A DNA stretch of 64,000 nt from Brugia malayi (taxonomy: Eukaryota; Nematoda; Chromadorea; Rhabditida; Onchocercidae): NCBI RefSeq assembly GCF_000002995.4, contig NW_025062479.1, positions 7,803,721-7,867,720 of the forward strand. The letters are read 5' to 3'. Positions 48,778-62,900 of the stretch are shown here, piece by piece. The translations under genes were made by a program, and so were the position numbers. The notes below the pieces were generated by a model. It was given only the letters and a program-made list of their open reading frames with translations, had not been told where the DNA came from and ran no database searches. Numbering within the stretch: the first letter of the stretch is position 1; each line of letters starts with the position of its first letter.

Positions 48778-49585
48778 TATTTTGCTACATATTTGTTCAT
48801 TTTTTGTAAAAAACTTGAAGATAACATATACCTCTTATTGTAATTCCATGCTGAGTCTTGAATTATGCTGCAATAGAATAAAAGTAGAGGAGGTAAACCG
48901 AGGAAGTGATTGCGATGACGCCTGACATCATTTTTGTAAGTGATGGATTCACTGGCCTACTGAATCTTATTAATTTCTGAATAGTGTGTGATTAACTTCT
49001 AAATACAGTATGCTCATACGCGAATTGTTCTGTGAATAAAAGACGTGAGTAGATTCACTCAAAGCTGCACGCTGTAACCATTGATTTTCAAATTTACCAT
49101 GGAAGTTCAGTGGAATTTCAAAACATGATTTAGGAATGTGGAGATTTTTTTCTCGGAGTTTGGAGATGTCTGTAAAGCTCTTCTTGCTCTCTTTGTCTTC
49201 ATATTTTTGTATCGCCCGCTGAAGGCAAACATAACTACATCTTGCAAAGAATTATGCACATGTTGTATATTTGTTGAGCTTGGCCTGTAAAAAGTAACAG
49301 GAAGTGGGCTAACGAGTAGTTTGAATAATTACTATAGGAAGGTAACTCAGGAGCGCTATAAAGTTATAAAGGAACAGACGTCAGCGATACTATAATTTAC
49401 GATTGAGGTAAAAAGTGAAGCATAGTTGGCCACTGACAGTGGGCTTTGTCGATGCTATTCAATGTTTGTGAAGTTTATTACTTCAATTGAAAAATGTTTC
49501 TGCTCGATGCCTATCCGATTAGAAAAATTCATTGTGAAAAGCGATGTAATATTTTATCAGAATATTTGATCTGATTTAAATGAAG
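48778..49585. other. Convergent intergenic spacer
   Basis: The gap of 808 bp lies between the stop of the TIF1-like gene (+) and the stop of the receptor kinase gene (-), so both 3' UTRs must fit here. AATAAA-like signals occur on the plus strand near 48878 and 49035. No coding sequence recognised. Confidence 0.6.
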
Positions 49586-52500
49586 TCATGTATTAGTAAT
49601 AACGGTACTATCACTTGAATTGGTGGTGGTAGTGAGTGGCACAGTGAATGAACGTGCGGAAACACGTTCATAATGACCATCCAAAAGTGCACCACCTGAC
49701 ACACCACGTCGTAACTGTCGTACAACACCTTCCATCATTTCTGTTAATTCGAGGAATGTTGGCCGACGTTTCGGATCTTCCAACCAACATCGCCTCATAA
49801 CGTAATGATATCTGCAACACGCATTTTCCCGAATAGTTCAAGTTTTTGAAAACTGATTTTACACCAAAGCAAGCTTCCAAACTTCTGTTTACGCTGTTTT
49901 TTAATACTCAGAAAGACATAATAATGATTTATATTAATACATAGTAATAATGCTTACGTAGTTTCAACAGTTAAGTCATTTAAAATGGATTATTATCAGA
50001 GCTCAGAGCTGTTGAAATGAAAGTTGTGAAATAGCTAACAAAAACTGATTCGAAAATGGTAACTAAAAAATACAGGTTATCAGGGCATCCTTTCGGTTTC
50101 ATCAAACGATGTCCACTCTTTAGTAAACGAAGGATATCGATAAATTCAAGATCTGCATAAGGAATTAAACCGCGCGTAGCTAATTCCCATAGCACAATTC
50201 CATATGCCCATACATCTGCTTTAAATGTATACTGCAATATATTCCACCGACCATTCAAAATTATTTCTGTACAAAACAACATTTCTTTTATTTATAAAAA
50301 ACAATTTGTTTGGATTGCTAATAAAATTTTAATTTCTCTTAGAATTAATATTAATTGAGATTCGTTAAACATTATACCAGACGAACACCGAAATGTATCT
50401 TGACTAAAACCAAAATCGACAATTTAAAAAACTTGCTACGCGTCTAGTCTTCAATAACTGCGAAATGAACCGAAAGTAGGGAGTATTAACGATGCGTAAG
50501 CACATATCATTTAATGTAGGCTAAGGAATAAGCTTGTAGATGAGCCCGGAATAACTTTCAGTGTTAGCAGTTCATCTGTTAAATGGTGTAGCTCATCAAC
50601 ATTAACTAGGTCAGTTCTTTGCTTTTCGTTCTTCATAAAACCTGAGTATGCTTGGTTATTTTGACGATAGAGAACTATCAAATTCTAAACTTCCTATAGT
50701 TAGCTTACATTCTCAAAAAGTTTTCTGACGTGAACAAATAGGAAAACCTGTTGTTCTTCAAGCGATTCAATAGGCATCCATCGAATTGGGATTCCGCGGT
50801 CTTTGTGTATAGCCTGATACATTCCACATCGTGATACATCCCGACTCAAACCAAAATCGGCAATTTTAACAACAAGGTACGCATCTAACCTTTAATGTAT
50901 GCAGGATGAACCAAAAGTTCGGCTGTATTTTTCAAGCTATGATAGACTGAACGATGTCAAGACATGGACCATTTGATAAATATCTACAGATTTCAAGAAG
51001 TGCAGAAAATTTTTTTAACGAACATGCAATTTCGTGCAGCAAGATCTCGATGAATAAACTGTTTGTCATGCAAATAAGTCATTCCCTTTGCAATTTGAAT
51101 GCCAAAATCAAGGAGACTACCAAATGTAAGTCTCTGTAAAACAAAGCATTAAAACAAAGAAGAGAACTGTATGGGAACAAAAGTACCTTCCACTGAATTA
51201 TGATTAGAAAAAATAATTAGTGTTTCACAAGAATTTCAAACTTTGTTGAACCGTAAGGGAAAATAAAAGAGAAAGTACGTTTTCTGGATTAATAATATAA
51301 TGTCGTAAATCTCCTCGAGCCATGAAATCAGTAACAATGATAGGGTAATTGTTGTTAGTTGAGGAAATGCCAATAAGTCGAGCAACATTTGGATGATCAA
51401 AATTAGCCATAATCAAGCCTTCTTGTAAAAATTCGCTAATGCCCATTATGACACCATTACTTTGTGAATCGATTGTTTTACATGCTACATTTACTAGTTG
51501 ACCATCGGCGCTTCGATATAACGCCCGATAGACAACACCGAAATTTCCTACAATACACTCGTTGAAGTTGGCGATATACGGTAGTTCTTAATGAAAGAAC
51601 ATTAGGTAAAACTTACCTTTTCCAATTTCGCCACAAAATTCCAGATCCTTCAGAGGTATTTGCAATTTCGAATCGATTTCCATAAAAAGATTTTCATACG
51701 GATTAAATGTTTTTAATTCGTCAGCTTTCCTTTTAAGGTCATTGGTCACTAAAAAGAACTATTTAAAAAAGAAACATGTCCTTAAATGTGGAAAATATAA
51801 TGTATAAACAAACAGAAATCAAAACAGATAATAAATAATAAGAAATCACTTTAGAATATAAAATGGACTAACCGAATGTAGCATAACTTGTATCAAGTGC
51901 TGTATGTGAGCCATTTGTGCGACATTGTTTCATTCGGTTTGGTTGACGCTGTAAGAAGAAAATCAACCGGGTATGAACACATTCTAAATACATTTCCGGA
52001 TATGTCATCATAGGGTAATATCATTTCTTACAATAGTTCAAGGCTAACTTTATGGAACCGACGAAGAAGGCACAAAATAAATACGATGAGGAATGTGAGT
52101 ACAGTCACTGCAAATATTGTTGCAACTGCTCTGATATGCCTTAAAATCAATATGAATAGTCAGCTTACACAAGCCAATTTTCAATTTTAGTAGGAAAGTG
52201 TTGACTACAGTCAACAATATTCTGCCCCTAATACTATCATCCTTTTATATAGGAAATGCGGATATAATGAACTTGAAACAAGTAACAGGAGTTTTTTTTT
52301 TTAAATAATGAGCTTAAAGTTTTAAAAATCTTTAGATATTCAGTTCTACGTAGCAAGGACTAATGAGAATTTGAAGTCCAGTTCAAAAACTACTTCGAAT
52401 GTGAATGTGTGCTTGCCAAAATAATGTTTGTAATGTGAGAACTGCGCTTTTTCGGCAAATTAAAATTGATGCTAAATCGGCCAAATGATTTCAATTTCCC

Positions 52501-55500
52501 TTCGAGACAAAAAATGCAATCTTCCATAGCATCAATTGATATGTTCACAACACAAGATAGCCTAAAAACTTATCAACATGCTGAAATTCCACTAATAGAA
52601 TTTCCACTGAAATAATCAAATCTTTTAAGAATACGCGGCAGAACAATTTTTTGTTAGTTTGATTTTCTATTTATATAACTAACTTTATTGATCCGAAATT
52701 TGAAATACTGCAGCTTTGATCGCATACTTTGGCAATAATATCTTGTAGTCTATCAAATTTCCTACCATATACTTCAAGCCAGGTGTAGTTAGAGAAATTT
52801 GACGATGGAATATTTACCTCAAATATTTTTATACTGTGAAGAGGCAGATTCGTTCTATTATATGAATTTTACTGGTAAACCAACATGTCTTAATTTTACA
52901 CCTTATAAAACATCTTCTGTAACCTCTCCTTTTTGATTAGTCTATAAAAATTGGAGAAAAACAAGGCACAAACAAACAGGAAGGCCAATTACTATAACAG
53001 ACCTAACTTATTCAAATCTAACAATTTTACATTGTGCTTCAATACGCTATAGTTTGATTGTATTAGAACAATGATAACTTACATGTTCAATGAATGGAAC
53101 ACAAAGATTGTCAACGGTGTAGAATGGACAACTATTGCCTTCTGATCGCGAAAATGCATAGCCGGAACCATTTTTCATAGCACACCAAAGGCACTGAAGC
53201 GGATCAGACCAATTTGACCGTTCCAGCGAGTCACAGCTGTCATAAAAATAGGAACATACCAGCTCTGCATAGCTTAACTAAAAATGGGAAGGAAAACGAT
53301 TCTCAAAGCGGTAGAACGAATTTATTTTAAAGTTTCCATGTGGGCTTTTTGAGATTTAAAAGTCAAATTTGAAGAAATATACAATTTCAAAAAATCTTTT
53401 TTAAACTAGAATATCAAATCTAAAAAAAGTCACGAACTTCATTATCCTGAACGAAATAAATCCGATCACGTGACAGATCCGCAGCGATGTGATATTTAAG
53501 AGCACGAGGTTGTTCAGTGAACTGAGATTGTTGCAGTTGAAGTGACCACAGAAGTGACGATGCCACTTGAACTGTTTGGTAGGATACCTGAGCTTGCAGA
53601 GAATGCAGAAAAAATCTCAAAGCTTTCCATTTCTCTTAAAAAGAAAAAAAAAGTATAGCTTATGAACAACAGTAGAGCGTTTAAAAATAAATTAAATTAC
53701 CCGATTTAAAATACCATTAGAATGAACAGTGAATAACGCGCCATCTTTATGAAAACGTTTCACTGACAAGATATCCTCGCCCGAACTAGGTAAACTATAA
53801 CACATACGAATCTTTACTATAGCATATGGTGGACAAGGCGTAAGATATAAAAAAGATTAATGTAAGGAGATATCATAGTTCAAGCGTTTAAGCAATATGA
53901 ACTTTGAAAATAAGGTTATCTATTAATTTCCATTATTTAAGATAATTTTTTTCAGATCACTTTCGTCAAGCACAAAAATTGGATATTATTTGTTTTTCTT
54001 TTTAGGTATTTTGAACAAAAATCGAAAAACTAGATTTATTTAACGTTAATCGCTCTTTTGAGAAATGTTCAGAGCTTTCATTAGATTATGCTATAAAATA
54101 TTTACATATTTACTTCACAAGTAACTTCATACAATAAGTTACAATGAGACAAAGATTTGGACTTATTTGCTATTTATTTCATTTACGGTGAGTAATATGG
54201 GAATTACGCAAGAACGAGTATTTTCTGCATTATTAAATCAATTTCTTAATTTATGTCAACTTAGCTCTTCTTGAATTTCATATGGATTCAAAACAGAAAC
54301 CATGGCGAGAAAAAAAAGTTTTCTATGATAGCTTACACAGCTATAAGTTGTCCTGAAAACGCATGGAACTGTTCTAACCATCCATAACGATATGCAAATG
54401 ACGGGAACAATTCCAAATCACAATTATCTAACGGTTCCTTTATATAGTTCTGTAATATAAATATTAAGATGTATATGATCAGTGCTCAGCATAACTGTTC
54501 ATATCATATTCAGAGAAATTCTACTTTTTTTTTTCCAATCGTAAAAGAGAATTAAAGTTACAAAATAATAAAAATGAACAGACTCACACCGCCAAATCTC
54601 GAACAAGTTCGCATGGTATGTCCGTCAGCACGCCGAGAAAATATAAAACAATGTGGAGGCAATTCTTCAGAGTTTTGAACTTTTTGACATTCCTGAAATT
54701 TTGATCACAACAGTTCAAATATCATTTAAAGAAATACCTAAAATTTCGTCTTGCGTCGACAATTTCAGCGAATTCTTAAAATCTAAACTAAATGAATCAG
54801 TGTGCAGTAGTATAGCTTTCAACAGAAATGTGAAAAGTTTCGGACATGAACAACAACTTGATCAAAAAATCAGGAAAATAGCTCATGAAAAATACAAAGA
54901 AAGAAAAAAACCAAAGAATTTCTTTGTACTACCAAAGAAACGAAAGTGAAGCTAAATTATATTTCAGAAATAAGCAAAATGAACTTTCTTCAAGTGATGA
55001 CTTATAAGAAATGTTCTGACAGTTAATCCATATTTGATTGAACGCATTATTAACAAGATCCATTCTATATTTACACGCGGTGTTTCCAATTTTTTGAGAA
55101 TTCTGGAACACAACAACCAACTCATCACTATTAGAATCGTATTCAGCTGCTAACGAAACAGCATTCGTCCATAAACCTAAAACACCAAAGCTGAAAACGC
55201 AAACTTTAAAAAACACTGAAGTCAGAAAAGATCAATAAGAAAAAACCCAACCCTTTCAATTAAATTTCAATTAAATCAAATAATCACGGCAGGATTTTAA
55301 ACATTACAAGAAGAGAACTGTGAAAGTAGAGTTTTCGCTACAAAATTGACAATTTTCTTGTGAAAAGGAGTTAGAAAAAAAAAAAATAATTTTAATAATC
55401 ATGATTAATCATCATTAAGGAACCTCAAGATGAACTACTCATTTAGGTGGCAAATAATAAATTTACTGAAATTTCCACAAGCAAGTGCCATATCAATGCG

Positions 55501-56597
55501 GGATTCCAGCTTTTCTGTACGATCTTTATCACACATTCGAGTTATTCGAACTGACATCACAATCATTTCTTCCATTCTGGCATTGATGTATGGTTCATAA
55601 GGTCGTCGTGCTGATCCCACAAAGAAAGTGTAACCATGTCTGTTGAATGCAGTTGCTAAACTATGCCTATCAATGATTCGTATGTCTTCCGCTGATTGTA
55701 CGGATGTTAATTTGTCAGCCCTGCATAAGAAAATCATTGTTAAATACAAAATTATGAAGTAGAGATCCTTCAATCTTCTTCAGAAAGTTCCATATTTCAG
55801 TTTTGTAGATTTGCACAACATCCCATTACATTATGAACTCTGATAAAAATCGATTTACTTGCTAACAGCATAATATGGCGGGAATCTCAAGATGGCAGCT
55901 TGGTTAGCATTCTTAGTTACGACTCGTATGTTAACATTCTCGTTAGAATCCTTCACTGCTGTTGCATAAATCAATTCTTCAACTTTGTTTCCATTCAGTG
56001 CCAGCAGATATTCCATACATGATTTCTCCGGAGAAGTCAGTAAGCATAATCTAAAATACGGTTACATAATGCTTTTCTGAATTACTTGAATTCAGTCAAT
56101 CCGAATAATTTATGTTGGCTGTTCAAATTTCAGATTTCATGGAGCAGAAGTGGCAAAGAATTGAAAAAGATGAAATAGTATTTCGAATATATTTTATGTT
56201 AAAAGTAGATGAACCTGCATGTTGAAGAGTCGCAATAAAGTAACATTTCATGACCAATAAATTTAAATTCCAGTAACTTCTTTCGGATTGACCTGGGTAG
56301 CTGCAAACTATGTACGCTCTCGATCCTTACAGAGGATGAAATATTATATACAACAATGATATTATCCAAAGCAGTTGCAAGAAGTTTTTCGTATACTGTA
56401 ATACCATACACTGCGTTGCTATTTGCGTAATGTATCCTTGCTATCTGATTCGATTTATTAGTACCGATTAAGAATGTGCCACTATCAGTAAAGGAACTGT
56501 TTTTATAATCAGCATAAACCACATCAACAGTAAAATGAATGAATAGATCACTGATTAAAATTATTAAGGTTATTAGATACGCCCAGGTAATATGCAT
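49586..56597 (-). CDS. Met/Ron-like receptor tyrosine kinase (Sema, PSI, TM, kinase)
   Basis: Roughly 19 exons on the minus strand from ATG 56597 to TGA 49586. A signal peptide is followed by a Sema-like region over about 56500-53430. A Cys-rich PSI domain is at about 53280-53090 ([13 protein letters not shown]), and an IPT-like exon at about 52865-52680 ([13 protein letters not shown]). The membrane segment is at about 52143-52040 ([19 protein letters not shown]). The kinase has [30 protein letters not shown] (exon 50884-50748), [18 protein letters not shown] and a last exon with [12 protein letters not shown]. All catalytic residues look intact. Sema plus PSI plus tyrosine kinase is the Met/Ron layout; C. 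elegans SVH-2 is a known nematode relative, but orthology is not shown here. The activation loop has one Tyr (CGMYQ) and the tail is short with one Tyr (HYERVS). Exons 4-5 and 10-12 boundaries are unresolved. Confidence 0.85.
50382..50477 (-). pseudogene. Decayed duplicate of the kinase DFG exon inside its own gene
   Basis: This intronic stretch aligns with 50824-50918, the start of the activation-segment exon plus the end of the intron before it. On the minus strand it keeps the splice acceptor (CTAG before ACGCG) and encodes [13 protein letters not shown] against [13 protein letters not shown] in the real exon. It has TAG and TAA stops before the DFG and so cannot substitute for it. It lies in the 516-bp intron between the DFG exon (ending 50748) and the next exon (starting 50231). 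Confidence 0.8.
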
Positions 56598-59500
56598 TCA
56601 TGAAGAGCTCATCAACTAAAGCGAGTTCTTTCAGTTTATCTTTCAGTTACATCGATTCCTTTTCCTTAATGTTAATTTTAAGATGAAATACATTCTCTGG
56701 AAACATGTGTTACGCACAATAGCCTGAAACACGAAATGTTATGGTTTTAAAACGCAAAAAAAAAAATACTAAATTGTTATTGATGGATAAAGAATGTGTA
56801 TACAAACCTAGATGACCATGCCTATATACATTATATGAGTTCCAAGTTCATTTTTTTCCAGATTTTGCATGAAGAAATCGAGAACTTAAATTCTATTCAT
56901 GGATGAATGAAATGTGCACTAGAGGATCAACTGAAACAGCTGAAAAATATTAAGAGAAAAGGAATCATGACATTGTAACGAGGATCCTGTTAAAAGTGTT
57001 GTTTGAAAATAACCTGCAGTCTGCATGCATCAGATCGACTGAAGTGCACAAACATGACAAATCACATCCATAAGTGATTTAAAATGATCAACGACTTATA
57101 AAAGATATCTTCCAAATTCAGCATCGTAACTAGTAGTTTTGATAATTCAAGAAAATTAAATTTCTTAGTAAACTTTCAAAACGTATTACCAAAATAATTA
57201 ACTGAAGTCGAAATATCTAAGTATTTCAGGAAGATGAATAAAAAGTAATCCCGTATAGCCCCTTACGTCATTTAAGTAATTAAAATTTCCTTTAAAAACG
57301 CTTATCACTAACTTAATAGTAGTTTAAGCAAATTTTTTCTTGCTTTAAGCAAAAAGAAAAAAATTTTTTTAAGCAAACTAGTTTAAGCAAATTAAAAACA
57401 ACAGCGCTTAGACTCAGAAATATATCAGGTTTCTGCAGAACTGAGCATATTCGCACCGATTTGAAGGGAAGGGGGCACCACCTTTCGTTACTATCTAAAC
57501 ATTTCAGCTTTCATTAACATAATTTGTTACTATTCAAGAACTTCCCAAATAATTACCTAAAAGAATTAAAAGAAATGCATGCGAGAACTAAATTCAAGAA
57601 TCGGAAAAAAGACTAAATGTACTTGGTATGACAAAGTGGTGATCACAGCTATCACAACACTGCTAAAATTTTCCCAACTAATCAAATACGAGCAGAAACC
57701 AACACTAACACTAACTCGATGCCAATATCAACAACATTCCCATATTCGTGCCTACGTACATAGCGAGTGTTTTATAGGTTGTTGGGTTGTTTGGTAGTGG
57801 ACGATAGCCTTTGTATCGTTCCAGCAAGAAAACACTGTATCATCTATAAGTGAAGTGTTTTGTGCTGTAAAACAATTGAACTACTTATCAAAACTTCAAG
57901 TCTTCATAAAGAAATTTTATTCTCCCTATTATCGCCATTTTTTGATAAAAGAAAAATCTTTTCTTGCGAAATAAAAAAAAATGAAATCATAATCCACAAA
58001 TTTCTGTCTCTGCTTGTGCACTAAAATGTAGATTCAAAATAATGTAGATTAGCTCTCCAATTCCCATACCTATCCCAAGAAGGGGGTAAATTTGAACAAG
58101 TACAAGAAAGTCCACTGGCTCAGTTTTGAAAAAAACAAGATCATTTCTTTTAAAGGCAAATGATGTTATATATATAATAACTGCAACTTTCTGCTATAGA
58201 AATTGTTCAGTTTAAATTAAATGGAGATATATACATTTTTGCAAGAATTTCAGAAATTTTGAGATAGATAAATACGATCGATCAGGCTAGTATATGCTCC
58301 TGTGTGTTCCAGACATCACTTTTCAAGGCGCGTGAACGATTTGAGATTTAGATTTTCTCATAAATTTGTAACATTACCGAAAAAGCTTTACCTTCTATTT
58401 CTCTACCTGCTTCTGAAGTTTTATCACAAGTCAAGAAGTTTACTAACAGTTGTATTATTTCGTCTCGCTATCTTTAAGACTTTGTAATTAACTCATTTTT
58501 AATGCATGAAATGGGAAACGTAAGTAATGATAGATGATCAGCAGTGTACAGATGTTTCATACAAAGAACTTTTTGGGCAAAGATCGCCGACATGAATAAA
58601 AAAATTCATGGGAAAAGCGAAGATAAACCAAGCAGGAGAGAGACCAAAGTTATTTAAAATGGGTATGGATGTGTCAGTGATTCAATCAATGGAATGGGCT
58701 GGTCTGTTAGTGATTTGGGCGTTTTAAAATATTGTAATGTTTGGATAACGTTTCGCAGCACTTCTTTTCAACGTCAATTCACATCACACACAGCATACTT
58801 CTGAGTGAGACTCAACTATTAGAACTAGTCACAAAAATTGTTTTCTTACAAGGTTACCAAAACATCTGGCACCAGACGATTGAAAACAATTGGAAAAGAA
58901 ATGTCTTTCTATCCAATCTTGCATAGTGACATGGTTACAGCAGCAAATGTATTTAAAGTCAAGCTGAACGTCTTGTCATGTGAAAAGGTTTTTAATTTGT
59001 TTGTTTAGTTGAAAGTAAACCGCATAGCACCAATTTTAAAATGAGTAAGCAGTTCACTACCATAATTATTTGGCATCATATATGAAACAATATCAAGTCT
59101 CGTTTTTGTCCTTAATCTACTAGATAAATATTCAATATTCTGCAAAAGCATTGTAACATTTCGAAGGCTATATATGAAAGGCCACTTCAATAATCGTCAC
59201 AGAAAATGTTTGGATTATAAAACATGTCATAATTACTGTCCTTCAAGTAAAATAAGCGTTCTGTTTTACCATTTGAAATTGCTTAATCTCTTTTCCTGCA
59301 TATAGTCATATTCAGGAAAATCGCATATGTGAATTTATTTTAATGGAATTAAACACCTCATCAAAAACACGAATTAAAATTGATCTTGTTTTTAATAAAT
59401 TTCAGACATTCAAATGTAGGAAGTCATAGCTATTAGCAAGAAGTTGTGGATGGAGGCGTGAAATTACTTATTAATATTCAAATTCATTGTTACAACTGAA

Positions 59501-59725
59501 ATGATGCAGAGAGAAGCAATGGCGAAAAAGTCTGGAAGGCATAATTTTTTTGTGTTGCTTGTTCATCTTGGATTTATTAAGAATACTGATGTCTGAACAA
59601 GGTAATTTTGCTAAAAAGTTAATTTTTTAAAGAAATCATTTATATTCTGGTTCTACCGCAACACTACATGATAAAAACAGCAAGGCTTCAGAAACCTCAA
59701 ATAAATCTAAGAAAATCTCTTACAG
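56598..59725. other. Intergenic, upstream of the receptor kinase
   Basis: No gene recognised. Short open frames at 57579-57797, 58302-58487 and 58741-58926 on the plus strand have no domain or splice support. The kinase promoter should lie at the left edge. Confidence 0.45.
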
Positions 59726-59975
59726 CTAGAAAGTTCAGCTGAACTTAAGCGCAAAGAAGTGCTGAGGAAGCATTCAATAATTTCGAAAAGCATTGAGGAA
59801 TGCCAAAATGTAAACATTACGTTAAGCTTAAGGAAATGTGGTTCTAAATAGATAAATTAAGGTTAGTGCTAAGCCTAATGGTGGTATGGTGGTTGATCCT
59901 ACGGGATTTCAATTAAAGGAAAAGACACGTAATGGAAGGTTGGAATCGACAAGGTTTATGGATTTCATGAGATGA
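59726..59975 (+). CDS. Candidate 3' exons of a small unrecognised protein
   Basis: Two exon-like stretches join in phase 0 across a 52-bp intron (gtaaac...ttaag): 59726-59809 and 59862-59975, ending at TGA. The encoded sequence includes AELKRKEVLRKHSIISKSIE and then NGGMVVDPTGFQLKEKTRNG with FMDFMR at the end. A possible upstream piece near 59505-59600 is hydrophobic (IIFLCCLFILDLL) and joins if the acceptor at 59729 is used, but it has no ATG in that frame. A small secreted or membrane protein is possible. The intron is short for this genome and nothing is homologous to a known family. Confidence 0.27.
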
Positions 59976-62900
59976 TAGATGAGGAATTCACCAAGCGGAA
60001 TAAGACGTGAAATGTGTCAAGATAGGAATGTAAAGGTATGTAGATATCTGATATCACATCGCCGGCTTGTCAGCACTGCGAGACAATTGTTTCACGATAG
60101 TATGCTATTTAATCTGATGACATCTCATAGTAAGTATGAACAGTGGTAAAGAGGAGGATGGAAAAAGACTCGGCTCCTAAAAACACGAACGATATTACTG
60201 TTAATATCAGTGATTATTCCGCATGTCTGAAAATGCTACATTACAACTGAAACTGCAGTTTGTATTTGTATATCCATCCAAAGATTTTGGAATGCTAAAA
60301 TTGAAAATAGAAAAAAATTGTTGTTCTGATTACAATTACCAAGGTTTCAACATTAGTAACCACATAAAAATCCAGTTAGTAATCTAAGCATTGATTCTGA
60401 TCATAGAAGTCCAAAGCCTTTAAGTTGATTATAGGTCTAGCGAAATGCAAAAATCTGTTTGATTAGTAAAGGCGAAAAAACAAAACCGACTTGAATTTCA
60501 TTTTTTAGAAATTTCATTGAAATGATCCCCATAAACAATAAAGAGGGTTTAAAAATCTTGGGATATATACTGATTGAAGCAACAAATATCACTTTTAGCT
60601 CAGATTTATAATAATTTTTTTTATTTTTCTTCATCTGAAAGTCAGAGGAAACGCATCATATTGAAGTTGCTCTAGTATTATTAAGAAAAGGAATTTAGAA
60701 AAGCCAATGAGTATAGGTTTGTGAAATCTCTCCATGGAAATTTGGAATAGGCACACATTAAAAGCCTTCATGGGGATCAAGCAAAAGAAAAGCTGACTGT
60801 TCCAGCGGCTTATTCTTTTGAGCAAAATACGTCGTCTTATCCATCATATACTACCGCTAAAGCAAAAAAATTTTTGAGGATAAAGAACAATGACATATAT
60901 ATTACTTCTTTTTTAAACTTAAAAAAATTTTTTAAACCAAAAATAGTTATTAGCCGGCAAATTCTATCCTGAAGTCTTAAAATCGTTTTTATATTAGTTG
61001 CTCTACTAAGCTTTAATTTCTCAAATTTAGTGGAAAATTTGCTTCCAATTCCGAAAAGAAAAGCGTTTGGTATTTTCTTCTGTTAACAAAACAGACTGAA
61101 AATCGAAAAAAGAAATGTTTTAAATCCTTTGAGACAACGTTTTTGCGTTAATACCCAATCTTAGGAATGCCTCACAGAACTGAATTAGTAAGAAGCAATA
61201 CATACGAATTGATACTAGTTTCTACTGTAAATTAGTCAACATGTACTTCGACAAAATGGGTCAGCTAATATCATGTGTTGCCGTTCGCGAGTTGATGGAT
61301 AATCCTTCTGAAAAAGTCAAGACTAACGTAAAGACGATATTTATGGAAAAGTAGGTAAAGGTTATAGACTAGTAGGCCTGTGCAGCTGTAATAAGTTTCA
61401 ACAAGAATAAAGCGGTAAAGCAGAGATTCTTCCTTTTATTATCAAGACACTACCTAGTACATGGAAAGCAGTGCAGAAGGGACAATGGGATATTTGAAAT
61501 TTCATAGAAAAACAGGAATGGAAGATTACAGTACTTACCAACTGAAATTAACCATATACTTCAATGATAAGCTTTCATTTCGGATTTATCAGTGCTTTTA
61601 AATTTTAAGTCTAAGAAAACAGCAGGTAGTTACTACCACTGTTTTATGCTCACGTGCAAGTAAATAAGAATTATGCTCATTAACGACTGACTGGGATACA
61701 TGACATTCATTTGCTCAGTACTACCTTCATTATTCACAATCCCCTTGTTGTTGTCACTTACAGTTTATCTGTTAAGGACAATGGTATCATGTTAGTACAA
61801 ATCCAGATATTTATCATTATTTAGTCGATATCTCCCATAAATTCTGTGATATATTAACTCGTTTAGTAAATTTTTAAAATTATATTTAATTTCCTTTGTA
61901 AAAAAACGCTGCCAGCGAAATATATTTCAGAAATAAAGACGAGCATAATATGAGCTGATTTTCGCTAATACCGCGGAAGAAAAAAGAACTGCAAAAGTTC
62001 AAAAAAATATGTATAATTTACCGTCAGTAATTTCGTGCATTGAGCTGCATCTACAATCATAATATCAAACTATTGTCGTCATTATCACTATGATCACTTC
62101 TTATCATTATAATCATCATCACTGCAGCAAGTTGTGAGTTATCATCATTATTATCACTGCAGCGATCACCTACACCAACAACATACCTTATATGGCAAAT
62201 GATAATCGATCACCCGTCATTCAACTGCTTTTGGTAACAACTGCCTTTCATCCAAAATGACCAGACGAGCAGCCTTTTCCCTACTGTCATTTTGGCAAGA
62301 CAAATTGCACAATACCTGGTCGAACAATAATCGCAATTTAGTGTCCATCCCTTTTATACTTCCGGCCCCTTCATAAGACACCTTGTCTTCCACTTTTCGT
62401 TCCACCTGCCTTTTCAATCCGATTGATAGGGGTGCCAATGTGGGCTGACCTCTTTGCTCCGTCAGTCTCGTCTTCTCATTTATCTTCCAATTACGAGCAA
62501 CTCTTCGCACAGCATTCTTACCTTTTGGCTCGCCTACCACTAAGTTCTCGAATCTCTGACATTGATTTTACTGCACATTTTCTCTACACTATCTCATGCC
62601 ATGTCACACTAACCACTAACGTACTAATGTGTCTCTCACATACACACTACTAATGATTCTGAATCCACAATACGGTTTTTCGAGCTCGTTCGATTTCACT
62701 TGGATTTTAATTCCTACTTCTTGTTCTCAGGTTCGCCATGAACGAAAAAATAAGTGCTTCACTGGAAGTTAAATCTCTTTTATTATGTATGGATAATAAA
62801 CGAAACTAACCACTGCGGCATGCACATTTAGCAAAGTTGTGCTCCCATATCGGAATACCTTGTGTGCATGTTCATGTTACGATAGTCGATTTTCGAAGCT

